DNA of 10,787 nucleotides from Goniomonas avonlea (Eukaryota > Cryptophyceae > Goniomonadida > Goniomonadaceae), in NCBI GenBank assembly GCA_003573635.1, contig QUTJ01031304.1:1-10787 (forward strand), in the 5' to 3' direction. Positions 1-7,232 of the stretch are shown here, in pieces. Below the pieces are notes generated by a model, which saw only the letters and a program-made list of their open reading frames with translations, made no database searches and was not told where the DNA came from. A program made the position numbers and the translations under genes. Every line of letters begins with the position of its first letter. Position 1 is the first letter of the stretch.

Positions 1-910
1 GGGAGAGACGGGAGCCGGAAAATGGACTGCAAGGGGCGTGTGAGAGAGGCGCAGGGACAGGGGAACGGGGAGAGCTGGGAGCGGACGGCGGGGAGCCAGA
101 AGATGGACTGCAAGGGGCGTGTGTGAGAGGCGCAGGGACGGGGGGGGGGGCGGGAGAGAGAGAGCAGGGGGAGACGGAGAGGCAGGGAGAGACGGTGGGG
201 AGACGGGGAGACCGCAAGGTGTGGAGACAAGGAGAGGCAGGGAGGGAGACAGGGAGAGATTGCAAGGTGCCCGCGCGTGTGTGAGGAGCAGAGAGACGGG
301 GAGAGACGGGGAGAGACACGGGGGACGGGGAGAGAAGGGAGACACAACAGAGACACAAGGAGGCAGGGAGACACAATGAGGTAGGGAGAGACAAAGGCGG
401 ACAGTGGGACACAGACACAGTGCATATTCGGGGCCAGCCCAAGTCTCAAGTAGGGAAAAGAGATTGAGAACGACGCAACAGGAGGGGGTCGAATGGTTCC
501 ATCTCCGACTGCACCGATTCCGACCACCAACCCTGCCGCCACCACGACCAACTACACCACCAGGACCCCACCCCACCACCAAACACACAGCACCAACACC
601 AACAGGTACGGCACCGACGCCAGGGACCATCACCCTCTGCACTCGCCACCCTCTACCCCAAGCTGATCATGCGTGCGTGAGTGTGTGAGTGAGTGAGAGG
701 GAGGGAGAGAGCAGAGAGAGAGGGCGTGTGAGAGAGAAAGCTTCAGTGGGTGAGTAGGAGCCAGAACACCGCCACCCTCTCGATCAGTGACCACCCTCGC
801 AACCCTCTACACCAGAGACACCACCCCGACACTACTCGAGAATGAATTTTGAGGGAAGGGCGAGGCGAGGGAGGCAAGCTTCGCCAGATTGACTCAGATT
901 CGGGAACTTG
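1..910. repeat. Purine-rich low-complexity region without a supported gene
   Basis: On the plus strand this stretch is dominated by GGGAGAGAC-like and GAGAG runs (about 1-400 and 680-740), with a CCACC/ACACC-rich section around 515-660. The open frames here are biased in composition (Arg/Gly/Glu or Trp/Cys rich) and resemble no family I recognise, so I call no gene. Read on the minus strand it is pyrimidine-rich and resembles the last calnexin intron. It could therefore be a long intron of the GAF/PAS gene, whose coding sequence breaks off at about 911-935. That is inference; it could equally be plain intergenic DNA. Confidence 0.6.
11..139 (+). repeat. Direct repeat, two 48-bp copies 81 bp apart
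   Basis: Copy one is 11-58 and copy two is 92-139. Both begin GGAGCC, contain ATGGACTGCAAGGGGCGTGT, and end GGCGCAGGGAC. They differ at three positions. The intervening sequence is GGGGA-rich, so this looks like two units of a minisatellite that may begin left of the window. Confidence 0.8.
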
Positions 911-2214
911 TCATCCAGCGGGGAGATCTCGCACCTCGGCACCCCCGTTGAAGAAAACAATCCGGCTGTCGGTGCTCATCAAAAGAGTTGCCCCGTTGGT
1001 ATTGCGCAGGGCAGCACTGCTGCTGCTGTTGGCTGCACTCAGTCGGGGTGGCCTCGGCTGAACCTCGTCGAGATTTCGGATTGCAGCGGCAAACCGCTGG
1101 TTCTCTGGCGTGTCTGAAGGCAACACTTCCAATGTAAGCTCAATATTCATGAGAGTCCCGTCCTTTCGGACAGCAGGCAAAACACGCGGGTGACCCAACG
1201 TAGCCGATGTCGGGTTCTTCAGAAACTGTTGCACGAATCTGCGTTTGAGCGTGAGCGACGGACATATTCGCTCTGTGCGCACCCAGGATGGCCGGTCCGA
1301 AAGGGCTCAGGCATCAAGAAGGTCACGTTTTCACCAATCGCCTCGATTGCACTCCAGCCAAACATGGCCTCCGAGGTCGCGTCCCACTCCAAAATATCAC
1401 ACATTCGGGTCGTAATAATAATCGTTTCGCGCCGGGAGTCAAACAAGTCTGCCACTGCAGTTGTTGGGCTAGCGGTTCTCAAATCAGTATGTGTATCGCC
1501 CATGCTGCGCAGCAAATCTGACGTGCTTCCGGCAGAACCAGAGCTGGCGAAGCTGCTCATGACACTGCTGCTCCCCGAGTTCGAATATTTCAATTTCTGA
1601 CGGTCACCAGCACGGTGGCTGGCAAACACAACCCGAGCAGCCACATTCAGAATCTGTTGGACACAGAACAGCTCGACCCCAGGCTCGAGTCCACCAACAC
1701 CAAAAAATCCGACACATCGCCACTGCATTTCACGAGATGTCGGCACGACAAAGAAAGTCATATCTGGCAACGAATCAATCCCAAAAAGATCGCCAAGTTC
1801 TTTTGTACGATCAGGATCGGTGAGAACCTGAAAACTTCCTGCAGCGGCAGCAAACGACAGTACAGAGGCACTACTCAAAACCGTTTGAGTTCTGTTGAGA
1901 CCCTCACGCCCAATGGAAGAGTTGCGCCGAACTACACGAGGGATCACATCCTTCCCATCTGTACAAAAAATTAGGATACAGTCAAAACCGTCACAGACGA
2001 ACGCACCCAATGACTGAACCGCAATCCCAATGCACTTCAAACCTCTGAAAACACTTCGCCAAACACTCAACTCAGCCAAAGTATCCAGCATGGCTTCTTC
2101 GTCTGCTGTCTCCAACAACCCATTTGTTATTTTAAGGCAGGCACTCGCGGCGTTGAACGAAGAAGCCTCCTGGGAGACGCTCTCGTAAGGCCTCTTCGAA
2201 ACCCCTCCTCCCAT
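911..2214 (-). CDS. GAF-like and PAS domain sensor protein (3' end uncertain)
   Basis: Predicted signalling protein; ligand unknown. The model joins 2214-1283 and 1238-911 across a 44-nt intron (1282-1239, donor gtgcgc, acceptor cgcag). Without splicing, the PAS domain breaks after MPEPFRTGHPG; with splicing it continues FVQQFLKN...VRKDG. The product is 419 aa. Residues about 38-200 look like a degenerate GAF domain; 210-240 is a Ser-rich linker; 263-370 is a PAS domain with the family signatures LMPEP and RKDG. A second PAS domain opens at about 394 (ATLLMSTDSRIVFFNGGAE) and is cut off by TGA at 911-913. A gtgcga donor lies at 934-933 in phase 0, so the true gene may splice onward, possibly past the left edge. 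I chose the ATG at 2214 because MGGGVSKR fits N-myristoylation (Gly2, Ser6, Lys7). An in-frame ATG at 2289 would add 25 residues and mask that signal. No kinase or cyclase domain is visible. Confidence 0.72.
1239..1282 (-). other. 44-nt spliceosomal intron in the GAF/PAS gene
   Basis: Read on the minus strand the intron starts gtgcgcac and ends aaacgcag. It splits a glycine codon (GG|A). Removing it restores a continuous PAS domain, which is the main evidence. The gtgcgc donor is also used by calnexin introns 1, 3 and 11. Confidence 0.8.
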
Positions 2215-2421
2215 CTTTCTGAGTCTTCTATCCTTTTTCAGGCTTTTCAGGCCCCCCACAAAACTGTCACGGGGATAGGTAATCGACAAGAATCCAAGTT
2301 ACTATTACAGAAAGTAGATTGTACGTTGCTCATACATAAAGACAGCCGATTTCCTCCTCCTCTCGGTGACGTGTCATTTAGAACTTCGCCACTTCGCGCG
2401 TGTTCTGTTTGTTCTTTCGAG
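2215..2421. promoter_or_regulatory. Divergent promoter region between the GAF/PAS gene and calnexin
   Basis: The two start codons point away from each other with 207 bp between them, so this segment should hold both promoters and both 5' leaders. No ATG precedes the calnexin start between 2290 and 2421. No clear TATA box is visible near calnexin. There is a CT-rich run at 2351-2364, followed by the TGACGTGTCA site listed separately. If the GAF/PAS protein starts at 2289 instead of 2214, the shared region shrinks to 132 bp. Confidence 0.6.
2367..2376 (+). promoter_or_regulatory. UPRE/bZIP-like site TGACGTGTCA
   Basis: The ten bases are two inverted TGAC half-sites around GT, and they include TGACGTG, the core of ATF6/XBP1-type unfolded-protein-response elements and of ACGT-class bZIP sites. 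The site lies 45 bp upstream of the calnexin ATG and about 150 bp from the divergent start. Calnexin is a known UPR target in several lineages, which makes the match meaningful. Function here is inferred; a 10-base match can arise by chance. Confidence 0.5.
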
Positions 2422-5417
2422 ATGCGTTCGCAGAGCTTTTGGCTTCTGTTCCTTGGACTATTGCTCGTCAGCCACACAGTTTTTGTGGTGCGCCATATAG
2501 GCGCGTCAGTCCGTGGGTTGACCTTTTTGAGCGCAGGCTGCCGAGGCTGACGACGATGACGACGACGATGTTGAGGACAACGCTCAGGAGAGCCCCAGTG
2601 CTCCTCCTGCGGCCCCTGTAGAGGCTGAGGAGGAGGAGGACAATGGACCTCTACCTGACTATAAGGCACCTGAGCCCACTGGCCCTGTTGAATTTTTGGA
2701 GACCTTTGATGAGAACTGGCAGAAGAGGTGGTCTGTCATCGCAAAGGATCCCTTCACTGGTGGGTGTCTAACTTGCGATTATCTGGTCTGATCCAAGGGC
2801 GCGCAGGCAAGTGGGAGCGTTCTGTTGGCGAACTGGGCAAGGGCTTGCCTGGTGATCACGGTGTGCAGATGAAGACTGCTGGCGCGCGCCACGCATTGGC
2901 CGCGAAGTTCGGCAAGACCCTTGATAACAAGGACAAGCCTCTTGTGATCCAATACGAGATCCGCGCTGAGAAGCAGTGGGGCTGTGATGGTGGTTACATC
3001 AAGGTTCTCTCCTCTGAGAAGCCTTTCGAGGCCGCCACGTTCAACGCCGAGACGCCGTACACTATCATGTTTGGACCGGATCGTTGTGGAATGACTGACA
3101 AGGTCCACTTCATCCTGCGCCATAAGAACCCTGTCAGCGGTGTCTTCGAGGAGAAGCACTTCAAGGATACCCCGAAGGCGATCAACGACAAGCGCACTCA
3201 TGTCTACACGCTTGTCATCCGCCCCGACAACACTTTTGAGATTCTCATCGACGACGTGCGCAATCCCCTCTAATCCCCTCCCCTCTTGGGCTAACTAGCA
3301 CGTGCAGGCTCTGGTGAAGAAGGGCAACTTGTTGGAGAGCATGGAGCCTCCGGTCAATCCCGCGAAGATGATTGATGACCCCGAGGACAAGAAGCCGGAG
3401 GACTGGGTGGACGAGGAGATGTGCGTTCCCAGACCAGCCCCTCGCAGCCTGACCTAGTCTTGTGCAGGATCGATGACCCTGACGCCACCAAGCCCGATGA
3501 CTGGGACGAGGATGCGCCTCAGTACATTCCCGATGAGGATGCTGTCAAGCCCGCTGACTGGATGGATGACGAGCCTCTTCAGGTACTGATCACAATGAGC
3601 ATCAGTCGTTGCTGTGATTTATATTGTCCAGATGTTGTTGGATCCAGCAGGGAAGGAGAGACAGGCGCTTTCCGCGAACCTTGTCAAGCGTGTCCATCTC
3701 TGAACCCTCCGATATACCACAGGACAAGCCAAGAGTTCGGATCGCAACTGCAACACAGCCTGAAACCCTTAACCGTCTCACCACAGGTTGCGGACCCGTC
3801 TGCCTCCCAGCCGGATGACTGGGACTCGGAGGAGGATGGCGAGTGGGAGGCTCCTCAAGTCCGTAAGTCTGCCCAGCTTCCAGTCTCTTTGTGATGCAAG
3901 AACGAGATACATGGATTCGGTGCTGGCGAGCGTACAGTCGATTCGGGAACCCCCATTGATCGAGGCTTGACGCTCTCATTCAGCCAACCCCAAGTGCGAG
4001 AAGGCTGGGTGCGGAGAGTGGAAGCGCCCCATGAAGAAGAACCCCGACTACAAGGGCAAGTGGAAGGTCCCCCGCATCAAGAACCCCAAGTACATCGGGG
4101 TACGTGAACGTCAATGACCGTCTCCGCATCCAAAATTGATCAGCATCTTTTTGTGAGGGAGGGGTAGAGGGGGGGAGAGAATCTGCTGGGGGCAGGAGAC
4201 GGAGGAGAGAGCGGGTGCTGTTAGGTAGTAGGGAGTCGAACTGCCTCCATTCGTGGGTTGTCCTTTGGTTCCGCCACTTTGTCATAGCAACTGGAGCGGT
4301 GCCCTCCGATGACAGGAACGGTGACCTCTGATGACAGGTGTGGAAGGCCAAGCAGATTGAGAACCCGCACTACTTCGTCGATGAGCACCCTCACAACGTT
4401 CAGCCCATGGTACGTGCAAGCTGTGAGGGTCAGATCTACTATATCTATATATTGGACTGTGTCGACCTTCTGCAAGACGTTGCTTCTCCAGTCGTTTGCA
4501 CCTGACCCGGTATTCAGGTTGGTGTCGGTATCGAGCTGCTCTCCAACAGTGGTGACATGCTGTTCGACAACATCCTCATCACTTTTGACGAGAAGGTGTG
4601 GCCCTTGTTGTCTCTTCGGAGCTGTGCGTGCATGCGGAGGGCGAGAGAGCGCTCTCGTGAGAGAGAGTGAGTGAGAGTGGGTGTGTGAGAGAGAGAGAGC
4701 GAGAGAGAGAGCGTGAGGGAGTGTGTGTGTGTGTGAGTGTGAGAGAGAGAGATCAAGAGAGAAGCTGCCACAGAGCTAACATCTCCTGCAGGTTGCGGCT
4801 GATTATCGCAAGGCAACCTGGAGCAAGCGCCACGAGCGTGAGCTCACCACCATTAAGGACTCCGCGGTACGTGCCAGGACGTTTTTGGGCCATGTTCGAT
4901 ATCGACATTTGTCATGCAATATCTCACCTTTCTCGTTTGACATCGACATTTTGACATGCGATATCTCACCTTTCTCGTTTGACATCGACATTTGACATGC
5001 GATATCTCACCTTTCTCGTTTGACATGTCGCATCTTTCTCGTTTGACATCTCACCGTTCTCTCGCGGCCAAGGACTGTGCGTGTGCTGTCTCACTTTGTT
5101 CACCAAGAACTCAGCATGGAAGAGAGAGAGGGGGGAAAGAGGAACTCTCGCACTTGTGCGCTCGGCTCACCCACGCACCTAACACTCGGAACAGCCCAAC
5201 CCCAACAAGAAGCCCGAGGTGGGCATGTTCGACTGGGTGGGCGACATGCTCGAGAACAACCCGGTGCCCCTCTTCGTCGGCTTCCTCTCTCTGATTGGCA
5301 TGTTTGGCCTCATTATCTGGCGGTGTTTGGCCGGCGACGACAACGAGAAGGCCCCCGTGCCTGCTGCTCGCGCCAAGAAGACTGATGCTCCTTCGGCGGA
5401 CGACGCCCCCGCCGGTG

Positions 5418-5464
<47 letters not shown>

Positions 5465-6028
5465 CCCCCCCTCCCTGGTGTGGTGTGGTATGTGGTGTGG
5501 TATGTGGTGCGGTGGGGCGGGTGTGGTATGTGGTGTGGTGTGGTGAGGTGCGGCTGCTTCGCGGTGCGGTGCAGTGCGGTGATGCGGTTGGTGTGTTGTG
5601 GTGAGGTGCGGCGCGGCGCGGTGCAGTGCGCAGTGCGGTGATGTGGTTGGTGAGGTGGGATGTGGTGTGGTGTGGTGAGGTGCGGCGCGGTGCAGTGCAG
5701 CGATGTGGTCGATGTGGTGCGGTGCGGTCTGGTGCTATGTGGTGAGGTGCGATACGCGGTGCGGTATGGTACGGTGGTGGTGGTGGTGGTGTGGTACGTG
5801 GTGATGTGGGGCTCGGCGCGGTGACGGTGCAGTATGTGGTGGTGCCGGCCTGTATGTGGTGTTGTTGGTGTGGTGTGGCGTGGCGTGGCGTGGCGTGGGG
5901 TATGGTCGGGTTGGATGCCCTGCATCCTGTGCTGTCCCATGGTTTGGTGTCAGCCGCATCCCCTGTGCCTCTCCCCGTGTCAGCCGCATCCCGCCGCATG
6001 TGCCTCTCCCCTGTGCGCCCCCCCCCCC

Positions 6029-6071
<43 letters not shown>

Positions 6072-6273
6072 TCCCCTGTGTCTCTGCCTCTGGTATCAGC
6101 CGCATCCCCTGTGCCTCTCCCCTGTGTCCCCCCCCTCCCTCGTCTGCCTATTCATCGCATGCCTCCTCATCGCCTGCCTAGAGTAGCACACGCGCGCGCG
6201 CACACACACACACTCCTCTTTTTTCTCTCTCCCCGATGCCTCTGCAGACGGCGGCGACGCCGGTGATGCTGAC

Positions 6274-6318
<45 letters not shown>

Positions 6319-6443
6319 CGTCGTGACCCGATGCCTCTGCAGACGGGGGCGACGCCGGTGACGCTGACGCGGACACCTCTGTGGCTAGCGACGACGCTAA
6401 GCCTCGCAAGCGCGCGGGCAAGAAGACCAAGAAGGACACCTAA
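2422..6443 (+). CDS. Calnexin, ER membrane lectin chaperone (12 exons)
   Basis: Holds monoglucosylated glycoproteins in the ER during folding. Exons: 2422-2487, 2537-2759, 2807-3255, 3308-3420, 3468-3582, 3787-3862, 3984-4099, 4338-4409, 4518-4595, 4792-4866, 5195-5414, 6343-6443. These give 567 aa with every junction in phase; human calnexin is about 590. A signal peptide (about 1-22) is followed by an acidic Asp-rich stretch. The lectin domain (about 71-246) has the conserved cysteines C156 and C190 and all six glucose-contact equivalents: Y160, K162, Y181, M184, E212 and E416. The P-domain has four type-1 motifs (such as [10 protein letters not shown]) and four type-2 motifs (such as [11 protein letters not shown]), the calnexin count; calreticulin has three of each. 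The second Cys pair, C352/C357, is one residue closer than in mammals. One membrane span (about 485-503) precedes a 64-residue Lys-rich tail ending KKDT, a KKxx ER-retrieval signal. Introns 1-4 are 47-52 nt; later ones are 108-928 nt. Intron 1 could also use a donor at 2479, removing three residues. Confidence 0.95.
4596..4791 (+). repeat. Calnexin intron 9 with GA and GT microsatellites
   Basis: The intron (donor gtgtgg, acceptor ctgcag) contains a GA-rich tract from about 4686 to 4760 interrupted by a GT run at about 4721-4734. The purine tract is in the sense strand, so the pre-mRNA carries (GA)n here. The large introns 9 and 11 carry complementary simple repeats. Confidence 0.8.
4903..5055 (+). 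repeat. Tandem 41-42 bp repeat inside calnexin intron 10
   Basis: Three nearly identical units start at 4903, 4944 and 4986, each running CGACATTT..CATGC..ATATCTCACC and then TTTCTCGTTTGACAT. A shortened fourth unit ends near 5055. They lie within the 328-nt intron 4867-5194. Units differ by single substitutions and one inserted T, so this is a young minisatellite. The minus-strand open frame across it is a by-product of the period. Confidence 0.85.
5415..6342 (+). repeat. 928-nt calnexin intron 11 built of simple repeats
   Basis: The intron starts gtgcgc and runs at once into (CT)20 at 5421-5460. Next comes about 460 nt of G/T-rich sequence made of GTGGTGTGG and GCGGTG variants (about 5477-5935). 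A CT tract at about 6030-6068, an alternating (CG)/(CA) tract at 6186-6213 and another CT tract at 6275-6315 follow. It ends at a duplicated acceptor. The His/Thr/Pro-rich minus-strand frames here are repeat artefacts. Confidence 0.85.
6232..6369 (+). repeat. Duplicated 3' splice site and exon start flanking a CT tract
   Basis: Two 43-bp copies, 6232-6274 and 6327-6369, match at 41 positions. Each carries CCCGATGCCTCTGCAG followed by ACGG and a GACGCCGG core. The second copy is the acceptor and first bases of the terminal calnexin exon. The first copy has the same acceptor at 6246-6247 and, 15 nt later, a GT (6263-6264, gtgatg) that could act as a donor. Bases 6248-6262 could therefore be an in-frame 15-nt microexon adding DGGDA. 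Confidence 0.8.
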
Positions 6444-6541
6444 GCTCATTTCGATTACGTGAGAGACTCGGTTGGAAAGACTGACCTACCGGCTGGGAAT
6501 GACCCCAGTTGCAGCGTTTTGATTGGTGATATGAACTTTGA

Positions 6542-6574
6542 GGGGGTTTGTGGGCTGTTTTAGGGCTGGTGGGG
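6542..6574 (+). other. G-tract cluster in the calnexin 3' UTR
   Basis: Four G-runs (GGGGG, GGG, GGG, GGGG) are separated by loops of 5, 8 and 5 nt, on the mRNA strand between the stop codon and the polyadenylation signal. This could form an RNA G-quadruplex, although the middle loop exceeds the usual 7-nt limit. Confidence 0.35.
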
Positions 6575-6664
6575 CCCTCCTCCCCCTTCTCCCCCCCTCC
6601 CTTCCCCGTTGCCGGGTGCACGGGGTCCTGCGCAGATCGAACGGACTTCGCCGATGTGTTGTTG

Positions 6665-6670
6665 AATAAA
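6665..6670 (+). terminator. Polyadenylation signal AATAAA for calnexin
   Basis: A canonical hexamer lies 222 nt after the calnexin stop codon and is the first one downstream. Cleavage would be expected a few tens of bases later, near 6685-6700, giving a 3' UTR of about 240-260 nt. Confidence 0.75.
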
Positions 6671-7163
6671 GCATCCGCCAATATCTCAACAACTGTGGCA
6701 GCCATCATCACACGTGATCAATGACGAAAACAATCATGCAAAAGGATCACCATCCCACTGGGTCAGCCTGTGTGCGGCTCAGGGTACCCTCCCTTTTGCA
6801 GGAGCCCTTTTTTGAGTGACCGCATGTGAATCCCGACGCTTGCTGATTCTGTTCCTGTCTGATTATGACCCTGATATGACGTCCGCTCAGGCTCCGCTGA
6901 CGGCAGCGACGGCGGATATCTTCCGGGGGGATAAGGGGGTTCGGGTTGCTTGAATACAACTGTGCGCTCTCGTTTCCAACACAAGCACTGGAGAATCAGT
7001 GGAGATTAGGACAAGTCAAAATTTGAGTTAGGGCGAATCATCAAACACAGCTGGCCTCCGTCAGCAAACGCCGCCGTCGAATAGACTTGGTTCTATCTGC
7101 AATCTATCAAAGCTGTAGTGAAAGTTACTGTGAAACGGTGGGATCGGCAGCATCTGTCAGACC
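6671..7163. other. Intergenic region upstream of the His-rich gene
   Basis: I see no supported gene in this stretch. It should hold the promoter and part of the 5' leader of the His-rich gene. It contains the 10-bp palindrome AGGGTACCCT (about 6781-6790) but no obvious TATA box. No ATG on the plus strand lies in the last 170 bases before 7164. Confidence 0.6.
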
Positions 7164-7232
7164 ATGCCCGGGAATCAAGGCTACAAACACGCGAGCGGAC
7201 AGCCGACTCCAAACCTTTTTGGCTTGTCGTGA
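7164..7232 (+). promoter_or_regulatory. Upstream ORF of 22 codons overlapping the His-rich start (TGATG)
   Basis: The ATG at 7164 has a strong context (ACCATG) and opens a 22-codon frame. Its TGA stop at 7230-7232 overlaps the A of the His-rich ATG at 7232. If the transcript starts upstream of 7164, ribosomes would translate this frame first and reach the main start by leaky scanning or termination-reinitiation. The transcription start is unknown, so the uORF may lie outside the mRNA. Confidence 0.4.

Noticed and set aside
119-688. Arg/Gly-rich and Pro/Thr-rich plus-strand frames at the left end
   Set aside because: Low-complexity translations of GGGAGAGAC and CCACCA repeats without plausible starts or conserved residues.
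4803-4991. Minus-strand frame repeating [10 protein letters not shown]
   Set aside because: It results from the 42-bp period of the intron 10 minisatellite, a multiple of three; it has no independent support.
4686-5460. CRISPR array or mobile-element interpretation of the short repeats in the introns
   Set aside because: The repeats are contiguous simple or minisatellite units without unique spacers, terminal inverted repeats or transposase coding, in a spliced eukaryotic gene.
5313-5999. His/Thr/Pro-rich minus-strand frames in calnexin intron 11
   Set aside because: They read the complement of GTGGTG repeats and (CT)n inside a well-supported intron.
2422-6443. Calreticulin as an alternative identity for the lectin gene
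   Set aside because: Four type-1 and four type-2 P-domain motifs, a membrane span and a cytosolic tail are calnexin features; calreticulin has three of each and a KDEL-type end.
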